Below are positions 1-6,146 of a stretch of DNA of 6,999 nucleotides, one piece after another. Source of the DNA: JBECKR01 sp040235415 (GTDB lineage: Bacteria > Acidobacteriota > Polarisedimenticolia > Polarisedimenticolales > Polarisedimenticolaceae). The stretch lies in the NCBI GenBank assembly GCA_040235415.1, contig JBECKR010000435.1, forward strand, positions 1 to 6,999, written 5' to 3'. Numbering within the stretch: the stretch's first letter is position 1; each line of letters starts with the position of its first letter. The translations under genes and the position numbers were made by a program. The notes under the pieces were generated by a model. That model was not told the origin of the DNA, searched no databases, and saw only the letters and a program-made list of their open reading frames with translations.

Positions 1-938
1 GCGTCGGCGCCGTCGCGACCACGCGGCTGTTCGCACGGTCGACCTTCCGCCGCGGGCCGTTCCGGCTCGCGAAGCCGCTGCCCGGCCGGTTCTCGCTGGA
101 GCGGACGCGGGACTACGAGCGCCGGCGGGCGCTCGAGCACCGCGCGAGCCCCGCGGGCTGGCGGGGCGGGTATCTCGACCGCCGGCCATGGGCCTGGGTC
201 CGCGCCGCGTTCCACGAAACGCACGGCGCGATCGGGTGGAGGGACGTCCTACGGGGGATCGGCCCGATGTGGGGCCTCGGAGTCCTCGTGACGCTCGACG
301 CCTGGTTCGACCGCGGCTCGACCCCGTTCGGCGAAGCGATCGCGCGGACGCTGTACGACGCGCTGTTCCGCTCCCCGCACCACGCCCCGCTCGCCGCGGA
401 CGGCGGGCCCTATCCGATCGTCCTGATCGCGGTCGCCGCGGTCGGCGTCGCGATCGCCCTGTTCAAGGCGGTCGCGCTCGGCGAGACCCTGCTCTACCCG
501 CTGTCGCGGACCGAGCGAGCCGAGGTGGCGTTCCGGGCCGGGCTCGTCGACGTCGCGCTCCTGGTGCTCGTCCTCGGCGTCGGGCTGTACGCGGTCGGAG
601 TCGTGACGAGCCTGTTCCTCGGGTACGCGCTGCGGTTCGATTTCGTCCCGTTCCACGTCCGCGCGCTCCTGGTGACGCTCGTGCTGCTGCCGCTCGGGCA
701 CCACGGGCGCCTGCGGCTGCGGGCCGCCGCGCGGCGCCGGGCGGAGAACACGGTCGTCGGGGTGACGCTCGGGATCACCGGCTTCGTCGTCGCGGTCGTG
801 GTCTGCGTGCTGGTGCTGTCGCGCCTCGCCGTCGCGCCCGGCGTCGAGATCGCGGCGCTCGTCGCTGCGCTCGTGGCGTCGCAGGTCGCCTACCGCCGCA
901 TGCTCGGGACGTACTACCGCAGCGCGGATCTGGCGTGA
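1..938 (+). CDS. Multi-pass membrane protein, C-terminal part (5' end outside window); possibly ABC-2 permease-like
   Basis: The frame is open from the left edge (first whole codon at 3) to a TGA at 936-938, giving 311 visible residues. An internal ATG at 267 lies in the first visible membrane segment and is not a credible start. The first ~75 visible residues are polar and Arg-rich, probably cytoplasmic. Five or six hydrophobic segments follow, including those around GLGVLVTL, PIVLIAVAAVGVAIALF, ALLVLVLGVGLYAVGVV, ALLVTLVLLPL and GFVVAVVVCVLVL. The stretch LLYPLSRTERAEVAFRAGL between two segments resembles the 'PLSR' element seen near cytoplasmic loops of some ABC-2-type permeases. That is my only family hint, so the assignment is weak. 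The gene converges on the minus-strand operon with a 30-nt gap, in which I see no hairpin terminator. Coding is well supported by the long open frame and coherent membrane topology; function is unknown. Confidence 0.72.
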   Translation, partial: VGAVATTRLFARSTFRRGPFRLAKPLPGRFSLERTRDYERRRALEHRASPAGWRGGYLDRRPWAWVRAAFHETHGAIGWRDVLRGIGPMWGLGVLVTLDAWFDRGSTPFGEAIARTLYDALFRSPHHAPLAADGGPYPIVLIAVAAVGVAIALFKAVALGETLLYPLSRTERAEVAFRAGLVDVALLVLVLGVGLYAVGVVTSLFLGYALRFDFVPFHVRALLVTLVLLPLGHHGRLRLRAAARRRAENTVVGVTLGITGFVVAVVVCVLVLSRLAVAPGVEIAALVAALVASQVAYRRMLGTYYRSADLA

Positions 939-968
939 GGGGGAGCCGGTGGGCGCACGACGGAGCGG

Positions 969-2192
969 TCAGAAGTACCTCGAGACGCGCAGCACGACGT
1001 GGGAGTCGCGGTCGAACACCCGCAGCGTGTCGTTCGGTGCGACGTTCAGGAACCAACGGGTCTCGAGCTCGAGCTTGGTCCGGCTTCCGACGCGCCGCTC
1101 GGCTTCGAGAAACGCGACGACGGACCCGTCGTGCCGGTCGACGATCGCGCCGCCCAGCACCGCCGTGTCGAACGGGTCGTTGAACGCCACGCGCGAGCCG
1201 ACGAACAGGTCGTCGTCTTCGAACGCCGGCGGGGCGGTGTCGTCCCGTCCGTCGTAGAGGTACTCCCCGAGCAGACCGACGTCGACGGCCGAGCGCCCGA
1301 CCTGGTAGAACGTGTACTCGAAGCCGGCGACCCCGGCGCCGAACGTCGCGCCCTGTCCCTCGCGCGCGATCGCCTCCAGCTTCCACAGCCACGCGTTGCG
1401 GGTGTACTGCACGTCCACGCCGGCCTGGTGGATCACGCGGTACAGCGGGAGCATCCGCCCCCGCGCCGGATCGGGGATCAGCTGCGGCTCGCGGCCGGTG
1501 CCGTGGAACCAGTACGCCCCGACGTCCCAGTCCCCGAAGTAGTGCGACCACCGCAAGACGCCGTCGATCCGGCCGCTGCCGGCGCCGGATTCGTAGATCG
1601 CGGCGTCCTCGTCGACCGGCGGCGGCGTACGCAGCCGCCCGGCGGGACCGGAGAACGTCCTCTCGCGGAAGCCGATCAGGGCGAACGCCTGCAGCCGCCC
1701 CCAGGGACGGTCGGTCGCCAGCTGGATCATCGGCTGCCCGAGCTTGTCCTCGCCGTCGATGTCCTCCACCAGGTCGGTCTGGTTGATGACGTCGGCGAGG
1801 TGGCGGGACTCCGTCACCCCCCAGAACACCCGGTTGACGCCGACCGTCACCTCCCACGCGTCCCCCACGCCGCGCCAGTACGCCTCGCGGAGGTCGAAGT
1901 GGGTGCGCTCGTCGTCGAGGTCGTCGAGCCGCAAGAACGGCACGACCCGAAGCTGCCGCCGGCCGTCCCGCCACCGGCGGTCGAGCTCCGGGCTCAGGAT
2001 CCAGGCGGCCTGGCCGCCGCCGCTCTGGCCTTCGTAGGCCGGCGCCTCGGCGAAGCCCCGCACCTCCGCCGCCATCATTCCGGAGAGGTGCCAGGAGTCC
2101 TCCTCGGCCCGCGCGGCCCCGGCCGCGAGGCCGGCGCCGAGCAGGGCGAGGAAGACGTTCCGGGAGAAGCGGCCGCAGGTTCGCGCACGCAT
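969..2192 (-). CDS. Probable outer-membrane beta-barrel protein, third gene of the exporter operon
   Basis: The protein has 407 residues. A Sec signal peptide is clear: basic N-terminus, hydrophobic core FLALLGAGLAAGAA, and likely cleavage after ARA at residue 29. The mature part has alternating polar/hydrophobic strands rich in Trp, Tyr, Gly and Asp, and the chain ends in Arg-Tyr-Phe; a terminal aromatic is typical of BAM-inserted barrels. The region around residues 118-155 (GVNRVFWG, then DVINQTDL) resembles the 'W-G, then N-Q-x-D' pattern I associate with DUF1302-type outer-membrane proteins, but I cannot confirm that family. Start choice: a GTG at 2198 lies only 2 nt from the GGAGG at 2205-2201, whereas the ATG at 2192 lies 8 nt from it, so the ATG is used. 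It follows the LolA-like gene by 16 nt and is surely co-transcribed. It is inferred to be the outer-membrane partner of the exporter, as a conduit or acceptor site. It could alternatively be a structural or porin-like protein. Confidence 0.85.
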   Translation of the reverse strand: MRARTCGRFSRNVFLALLGAGLAAGAARAEEDSWHLSGMMAAEVRGFAEAPAYEGQSGGGQAAWILSPELDRRWRDGRRQLRVVPFLRLDDLDDERTHFDLREAYWRGVGDAWEVTVGVNRVFWGVTESRHLADVINQTDLVEDIDGEDKLGQPMIQLATDRPWGRLQAFALIGFRERTFSGPAGRLRTPPPVDEDAAIYESGAGSGRIDGVLRWSHYFGDWDVGAYWFHGTGREPQLIPDPARGRMLPLYRVIHQAGVDVQYTRNAWLWKLEAIAREGQGATFGAGVAGFEYTFYQVGRSAVDVGLLGEYLYDGRDDTAPPAFEDDDLFVGSRVAFNDPFDTAVLGGAIVDRHDGSVVAFLEAERRVGSRTKLELETRWFLNVAPNDTLRVFDRDSHVVLRVSRYF

Positions 2193-2200
2193 GGCCACGA

Positions 2201-2205
2201 CCTCC
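2201..2205 (-). promoter_or_regulatory. Ribosome binding site that decides the start of the beta-barrel gene
   Basis: GGAGG on the minus strand sits between the LolA-like stop (2209-2211) and the ATG at 2192. The 8-nt spacing favours this ATG over the in-frame GTG at 2198, which is only 2 nt away. Confidence 0.8.
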
Positions 2206-2208
2206 GAG

Positions 2209-3021
2209 TCAGTGAATGCGGGACAGCACGCCCTTGTCGAAATCCCGTTCGCTCAACCCGAGGCCGAAGCGGAATTCCGAGTAGATCAGGTCGGTGCTCT
2301 TCCCGGTCTGGTGGTTGACCATGTGCAGCGCGTGGGCGCGCCAGTAGGCGCCCTCGTACTGCCGGTAGTCGTCGAGCGTCAGCGTCTTCAGGAGGTCTCC
2401 GCGACGGTCGTAGAACTCGACCTTGCGGATCTGGTGGACCTCGCGGTCGATCCAGGCGATCTGCTTGGTGTAGCCGGAGTGCTCGTAGCGCGGCCGACGC
2501 TCGATGACGTCGCACTCGAGGTCGCCGCACGCCTCGCCGCGGAGGTACTCGTATTCGAACTTGTTCAGCTCGAGCGACGTGAAGTCCTCGAAGGCGAACT
2601 CGCTGCCCACGAACGGGCCCGACTTGTTCACCGACGAGATGCGCTTGATGCGCTTCAGCGCCGGAAGGTAGAGCCACTGATCGTCGGGGTCGAGGATCTT
2701 GGCGTGCGACAGCAGCGCCGTCCCCTCGATGTCGCGCGGAGTGCCGAACACGATCAGGCTCTTGTCTCCGACGCTCTCGTCGGGAACCTCGAGCGTCCTC
2801 AGGGACAGCTCTCGGGTCGCCTCCTGACCGGCGGCGTTGCGCAGCACCATCTTCAGGTCCACGGCGCTGTCCCCGAAACCGCGGTCGCTACGGTCGGAGC
2901 GCGCCGCGATCTCGAACCCCTTGTCCTCGGCAGAGGCGTCGGCGGCGCCGGCCAGCGTGGCGACGGCAAGCATCGCCGCCCAGAGCACCCCGTTACGACG
3001 CGGGCGCGAGCACTTGTTCAT
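2209..3021 (-). CDS. LolA-like outer membrane lipoprotein-sorting family protein (periplasmic)
   Basis: The protein has 270 residues. A signal peptide with a basic start and the core VLWAAMLAVATLAGAA is predicted to be cleaved after ASA at residue 31. The mature chain matches what I know of the LolA_like 'outer membrane lipoprotein-sorting protein' family that travels with RND/MMPL exporters: DRGFGDS near residues 46-52, WLYLPALKRIKRISS from W116, then NKSGPFVGSEFAFEDF, a Cys165/Cys170 pair in EACGDLECD, WIDREVHQIRKVEFYDR, and MVNHQTGKSTDL near the end. The fold is expected to be a LolA/LolB-type half-barrel with a hydrophobic groove. It has no lipobox Cys, so it should be soluble in the periplasm. 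The ATG at 3021 is supported by AAGGAGG 9 nt upstream. The gene begins inside the last 29 nt of the exporter gene in a different frame, suggesting translational coupling. Likely role: a periplasmic carrier of a lipid or hydrophobic substrate for the exporter. It is not the housekeeping lolA, which is normally shorter and elsewhere. Confidence 0.93.
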   Translation of the reverse strand: MNKCSRPRRNGVLWAAMLAVATLAGAADASAEDKGFEIAARSDRSDRGFGDSAVDLKMVLRNAAGQEATRELSLRTLEVPDESVGDKSLIVFGTPRDIEGTALLSHAKILDPDDQWLYLPALKRIKRISSVNKSGPFVGSEFAFEDFTSLELNKFEYEYLRGEACGDLECDVIERRPRYEHSGYTKQIAWIDREVHQIRKVEFYDRRGDLLKTLTLDDYRQYEGAYWRAHALHMVNHQTGKSTDLIYSEFRFGLGLSERDFDKGVLSRIH

Positions 3022-5362
3022 GGTTCCTTTCCTCCTTCTTGACGCGGGCCTTGTGCCCGATCATCAGCAGCGACGGAAGCAGCAGTAGGTCCATGGGGAG
3101 CGCGATCAGGATCGTCAGCGCCGTCAGCAGTCCCATCTGCTCGTTGACGCGGAACGTCGAAAGCGCGAGCACCCCGAAACCGAAGGCGAGAATGACCGTG
3201 GTGCCCACGATCGCCCGGCCGACCGTCATGAAGGCGTAGCGGATCGCCTGCGGACGATCGAGACCTTGCTCGCGGCGTGCCCGCACGTACTTGGTCATGA
3301 AGTGCACGGTGTCGTCGACGACGATGCCGAGCGAGGTCGCCGTGACGGTCGCGGCGGCCATCCCGACCTGGCCGACGGAGAGCGCCCAGACGCCGAAGGT
3401 CGCCAGTACCGGGAGCGCGTTCGGGATGAGGCTCAACCCGCCGAACGATACGCTACGCAGCGCGATCATCAGAATCGCGGCGATCAGCAGCAGCGCCAGC
3501 ACGTTGCCGGTCAGCATGCTGTCGATGTTGCGCTGGGAAATGTGGGAGAACATGACCGTGGCGCCGGTCGCGCCGCCCGTGACTCCGGTGCCGACGTTCT
3601 GCCGGAGCCACCGCTCCGCGCGGTCGATGAGGTCGCGGACGGCGACCGTGGAGATCTCCCCGACCGAGGCGGTGATGCGCGTCGACGACTTGTCGACGCT
3701 GATCCGGTCGTTGAGATCGAGCCCGTAGGGCAGCGACAGCTCGTACAGCAGCAGGTACTGCGCGGCCAGGTCGCGGTCGGCCGGCAGCCGGTACCAGGCC
3801 GGTTCGTCGCCGTGCATGTTGCGGTTGAGACGCTTGATGACGTCGGCGTAGCTGTAGACGTGCCGGATCTCCGGCTGCGAGCGCAGCCACCCGGTGAAGC
3901 GGTCGAGCGCCTCGAGGTAGCTCGGGTCGTTGATGCCGCCGGCCTTCCCGCTGTCCATCGAGTACTCGACGAGGTAGATGCCGGTGAGGTTGTCCATCGC
4001 GAACTCGGCGTCGACGCGGAACGGCACCCGGCTGTCGAAGTACTTGACCCACTCGTCGTTGAGGTCGATCCGCGGAACCGCCGCCAGGAGCAGCACCGAG
4101 ACGACGGCCGATCCGAACAGCACCGACCGGTGGTGGGAGGTTACCCAGTCGGCGAACCGCGCCATCACGGCGTCGTCCCGGCCCCCGGCGGGCGCGCCCG
4201 GCCGCACCCGGAGCGGAATCAAGCGGATCGCGGCGGGGAGGAACGTGATCGAGTAGATCAACGCCGCCGTGATCCCGATCGCGGTGATGTTGCCGAGGTT
4301 CCGGAACGGCGGAGCGTCGGAGAAGTTGAGGCTCAAGAAGCCGACGATCGTCGTGATGCTCGTGATCCACACCGCCACGAAATTGACCCGCAGGCTCTCG
4401 CGCAGCGCGGAGAGCCGGTCGCGGCCCTGACGCATCAGCGCGAGCGTGGTGAGCAGCAGGTGGACGCTGTCGGCGATCGCGAGGGTCAGGATGATCGTCG
4501 GGGCCATCACCGAGATCGGATCGAGCCGCATGCCGGCCCATCCCGCGAGGCCGAGCGCCGTCGCGGCCGACATGCCGATCACCGCCAGCGTGGCCGCCGC
4601 GCCGCCGAAGCTGCGCAGCACGACGACGATGAACACCACCAGGACACCGAACATCAGCGGCATCAAGGTCATCGCGTCGCGCTGCCCGACCTCGGCGAAC
4701 GCGTTGTTGAGCATCGAGACGCCGGTCATCGCGACGTGCACGTCCTCGTAGTCCGCCTCGATCTTCGCCGCGAGGCCCCGGGCGAACGCGACCGCCTCGG
4801 GCACTTCGCCGAGGCTCTGCTCGGGGTACTGCAGAGTGACGTTGATTCCGGTCGTCCCGGCGTCGGGGGAGACGAGGCTGCCCCGGAGCAGCGGCTCGTC
4901 GAGGGCGACCTCGCGCTTTTCTTCCAGCTCGGACTCCGACATCGTGGACGCCCCGCGGACCAGGTCCTGGACCGTGAGGTCGTCGCCGTCCGCCGAGCTG
5001 TGCTGGAAGTTGGTGACCGAGTCGACCCGGATCGCGTACGGGATCTTCCAGGCCTCGGCGGTCAGCCGCTCCACCGCGTCCGCCACGCGCGGGGTGAAGA
5101 CGTCCCCGTGCCGCGGCTGGACGACGAACAGGATGTTGTCGTTCTTGGTGTACGTCGCCTGGAACTTCTCGAAGGCGATCAGCTCGGGGTTCTCCGGGCT
5201 GAAGAACGTGCGATAGTTGTTCGAGAACTCGAGGTACCGCACGCCGCCGCCGGCGGCGGCGACCACGAGCACGGTCAGGCCGACGACCAGCCAGGCGTGG
5301 CGCGTCACCCACCCGGCGAGCCCCAGCGCCAGACGATCGCTCCGGCTCGGCGTCCCTTGCAT
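2993..5362 (-). CDS. MMPL/RND-superfamily inner-membrane exporter
   Basis: The protein has 789 residues from the ATG, typical for the COG1033-type 'predicted exporter of the RND superfamily'. The layout is the duplicated RND plan: TM1 at about 23-41, a large periplasmic loop (~42-230) starting with NNYRTFFSPENPEL and a TYTKNDN motif, a TM bundle from ~231 to 385, TM7 near 411-430, a second periplasmic loop, and a final TM bundle from ~616 to 775. The intramembrane acidic sites expected for proton relay are present in both halves: D298 in IADSVH and D683/D684 in VVDDTVH, so both repeats look intact. The C-tail is short and basic. Start: GGGAGG (5376-5371) lies 8 nt before ATG 5362 and 5 nt before an adjacent GTG at 5365, so the true start may be one codon earlier. 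It is the first gene of the operon, downstream of an inverted-repeat operator. The substrate is unknown; relatives move hydrophobic or lipidic molecules. No membrane-fusion protein is encoded here. Confidence 0.95.
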   Translation of the reverse strand: MQGTPSRSDRLALGLAGWVTRHAWLVVGLTVLVVAAAGGGVRYLEFSNNYRTFFSPENPELIAFEKFQATYTKNDNILFVVQPRHGDVFTPRVADAVERLTAEAWKIPYAIRVDSVTNFQHSSADGDDLTVQDLVRGASTMSESELEEKREVALDEPLLRGSLVSPDAGTTGINVTLQYPEQSLGEVPEAVAFARGLAAKIEADYEDVHVAMTGVSMLNNAFAEVGQRDAMTLMPLMFGVLVVFIVVVLRSFGGAAATLAVIGMSAATALGLAGWAGMRLDPISVMAPTIILTLAIADSVHLLLTTLALMRQGRDRLSALRESLRVNFVAVWITSITTIVGFLSLNFSDAPPFRNLGNITAIGITAALIYSITFLPAAIRLIPLRVRPGAPAGGRDDAVMARFADWVTSHHRSVLFGSAVVSVLLLAAVPRIDLNDEWVKYFDSRVPFRVDAEFAMDNLTGIYLVEYSMDSGKAGGINDPSYLEALDRFTGWLRSQPEIRHVYSYADVIKRLNRNMHGDEPAWYRLPADRDLAAQYLLLYELSLPYGLDLNDRISVDKSSTRITASVGEISTVAVRDLIDRAERWLRQNVGTGVTGGATGATVMFSHISQRNIDSMLTGNVLALLLIAAILMIALRSVSFGGLSLIPNALPVLATFGVWALSVGQVGMAAATVTATSLGIVVDDTVHFMTKYVRARREQGLDRPQAIRYAFMTVGRAIVGTTVILAFGFGVLALSTFRVNEQMGLLTALTILIALPMDLLLLPSLLMIGHKARVKKEERNHEQVLAPAS
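3031..3037 (-). promoter_or_regulatory. Ribosome binding site of the LolA-like gene, inside the exporter gene
   Basis: AAGGAGG on the minus strand lies 9 nt before the ATG at 3021 and inside the last codons of the exporter gene, where it encodes the KKEE stretch. The LolA-like gene therefore has its own strong initiation site despite the overlap. Confidence 0.8.
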
Positions 5363-5370
5363 CACGGCAA

Positions 5371-5376
5371 CCTCCC
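5371..5376 (-). promoter_or_regulatory. Ribosome binding site of the exporter gene
   Basis: GGGAGG on the minus strand is part of a doubled purine run (GGAGGGAGG, 5379-5371). It gives 8-nt spacing to ATG 5362 and 5-nt spacing to GTG 5365. It sits just downstream of the inverted repeat ending at 5382. Confidence 0.75.
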
Positions 5377-5381
5377 TCCGT

Positions 5382-5407
5382 TAACTTGGATCAAGCAGTC
5401 CAAGTTA
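5382..5407. promoter_or_regulatory. Perfect inverted repeat, probable TetR operator (site 1) before the exporter operon
   Basis: TAACTTGGA (5382-5390) and TCCAAGTTA (5399-5407) are exact reverse complements separated by 8 nt. The element lies between the tetR terminator and the exporter ribosome binding site. On the minus strand its T8 run precedes the repeat rather than following it, so it is not a terminator in that direction; on the plus strand it is followed by A8, which also excludes a terminator. The 22-nt core at 5385-5406 matches the site at 6028-6049 in 17 positions, with shared GACTG and GATCCAAG blocks at identical spacing. This length and two-fold symmetry suit a TetR dimer. No convincing -35/-10 pair for the exporter operon is visible around it. 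Confidence 0.72.
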
Positions 5408-5411
5408 TCCC

Positions 5412-5440
5412 AAAAAAAATCAGGCTACGCGGAGCAGCCT
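5412..5440 (-). terminator. Rho-independent terminator overlapping the tetR stop codon
   Basis: Read on the minus strand, AGGCTGC (5440-5434) pairs with GTAGCCT (5428-5422), giving a 7-bp stem with one G-U pair and a 5-nt loop. A GA spacer and eight T residues (5419-5412) follow. The tetR stop TGA (5422-5420) begins at the base of the stem. The element predicts that the tetR transcript ends here and that the exporter operon needs its own promoter or read-through. Confidence 0.68.
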
Positions 5441-6010
5441 CAACGTGGAATCGAGCACGGAACGCACCGCCGCGGGATCCCGGAGGACCCGCTGCAGCAG
5501 GTTCAGCCCCTGGATCGTGTGCACGAACACGCGGGCCAGGTCCCGCGGGTCGATGTCGCCCGGGAACTCGCCCGTCGCCTTGCCGCGCTCGAGCAGGTCG
5601 GCGAACGCGTCTTCCATGGCGTCGATGTACCCGCGGATCAGGGCCTTCACCTCCGGATCGCGCTCGGGGAGCTCGGCCATCGCGTTCCCGATCATGCAGC
5701 CGTGAAAATCCGGCCGGCCGATCATCTTTTCGGCCATCCGGAAGGCTTGCAGCAGAATCTCGCGGGGCGATCCCGGTCCCCTCAGCTGGGCCAGCATGGG
5801 CCCGATCCGGGTGCGGAAGTAGTGCCCGAGGGATTCGACGAACAGCGAGTGCTTGTCGCCGAAGGTGTCGTAGAGGCTCTGGCGACCGATCCCGGTGCGC
5901 TCCAGGATCTGGGAGACCCCGGCGGCGTCGTATCCCTTCTCCCAGAAGAGGTTCATGGCGCGCTCGAGCACGTCGTCGCGGTCGAATCTCTTGCTCGGTC
6001 CCGGGCTCAT
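5420..6010 (-). CDS. TetR/AcrR-family transcriptional repressor
   Basis: The protein has 196 residues, normal for the family. The N-terminal DNA-binding domain is clear: FDRDDVLERAMNLFWEKGYD (residues 9-28), then a helix-turn-helix at about 31-50 with recognition segment GIGRQSLYDTFGDK (40-53). The ligand-binding part is helical. GCMIGNAMAEL corresponds to the 'GCL-x-NxxxE' segment I associate with YxaF/AcuR/NemR-type regulators, but the ligand cannot be predicted. The ATG at 6010 is the only sensible start, being correctly placed before the HTH with no other Met until residue 19. It has no clear Shine-Dalgarno; a near-consensus promoter puts transcription initiation on or beside the ATG. A related pseudo-palindrome overlaps that promoter and a second lies before the exporter gene, which argues for autorepression and operon repression. 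The gene ends in a hairpin terminator. Confidence 0.95.
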   Translation of the reverse strand: MSPGPSKRFDRDDVLERAMNLFWEKGYDAAGVSQILERTGIGRQSLYDTFGDKHSLFVESLGHYFRTRIGPMLAQLRGPGSPREILLQAFRMAEKMIGRPDFHGCMIGNAMAELPERDPEVKALIRGYIDAMEDAFADLLERGKATGEFPGDIDPRDLARVFVHTIQGLNLLQRVLRDPAAVRSVLDSTLRLLRVA

Positions 6011-6016
6011 GCTCGA

Positions 6017-6045
6017 AGTATACGCATCTTGGATCGGTCAGTCAA
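6017..6045 (-). promoter_or_regulatory. Sigma70-type promoter of tetR, predicted leaderless start
   Basis: On the minus strand, -35 TTGACT (6045-6040) and -10 TATACT (6022-6017) are separated by exactly 17 nt, one mismatch each from consensus. A T8 tract at 6064-6057 falls at about -54 to -47, where UP elements lie. Counting 7 nt from the -10 puts +1 at about 6010, the A of the tetR ATG. Confidence 0.8.
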
Positions 6046-6049
6046 GGTT
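6028..6049. promoter_or_regulatory. Probable TetR operator (site 2) overlapping the tetR promoter
   Basis: Read on the minus strand, the site runs AACCTTGACTG, then ACC, then GATCCAAG. It shares 17 of 22 positions with the core of site 1 (5385-5406). Its own symmetry is imperfect: CTTGGA pairs with TCAAGG at four of six positions. It covers the whole -35 hexamer and over half of the -35/-10 spacer of the tetR promoter, so occupancy should block RNA polymerase. It lies ~100 nt upstream of the divergent protease gene and could influence that too. Confidence 0.68.
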
Positions 6050-6133
6050 CTGGGCGAAAAAAAAGACGCTCGGCCGGGTCGCCGGAACCGTCTCCCGGGT
6101 CTCGTCGTTCCACGACCCTTCGATTCGATCGTG

Positions 6134-6138
6134 GGAGG
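6134..6138 (+). promoter_or_regulatory. Ribosome binding site fixing the GTG start of the CPBP protease
   Basis: GGAGG lies 8 nt before GTG 6147, which is in frame with the CPBP motifs. This rules out the longer open frame that reaches back to 5895, since that would run through the tetR promoter and coding sequence. Confidence 0.75.
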
Positions 6139-6146
6139 CGAGACTC

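Noticed and set aside
939..968. Possible bidirectional terminator between the convergent genes
   Set aside because: The 30-nt gap shows neither a convincing stem nor a T tract.
188..1183. Plus-strand open frame of 331 codons at the left
   Set aside because: The translation is extremely Arg/Ala/Pro-rich and it overlaps the membrane-protein frame, which is coherent and open from the window edge.
775..1974. Minus-strand open frame of 399 codons overlapping the barrel gene and the left membrane gene
   Set aside because: It is an Arg/Ala-rich shadow frame with no ribosome binding site, and it conflicts with two better supported genes.
2193..2198. GTG at 2198 as start of the barrel gene
   Set aside because: It lies only 2 nt from the GGAGG, too close for normal initiation; the ATG at 2192 has 8-nt spacing.
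999..2318. Long plus-strand open frame (439 codons) opposite the beta-barrel gene
   Set aside because: It is antisense to a gene with a signal peptide, ribosome binding site and operon context. Its translation is a low-complexity Val/Arg/Pro/Glu-rich chain typical of GC-rich shadow frames.
3453..5312. Long minus-strand open frame (619 codons) inside the exporter gene
   Set aside because: It is a shifted frame of the exporter, dominated by Arg, Gly and Pro, with no membrane segments or motifs. The in-frame RND protein fully explains the region.
5382..5419. Inverted repeat plus A8/T8 tract considered as a terminator
   Set aside because: In the minus direction the T tract precedes the repeat, and in the plus direction the repeat is followed by A residues, so neither orientation gives a stem followed by T residues. 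An operator fits better.
5895..6146. Upstream extension of the CPBP frame
   Set aside because: It would run antisense through the start of tetR and its promoter. The GTG at 6147 has GGAGG at 8 nt and gives a normal N-terminus.
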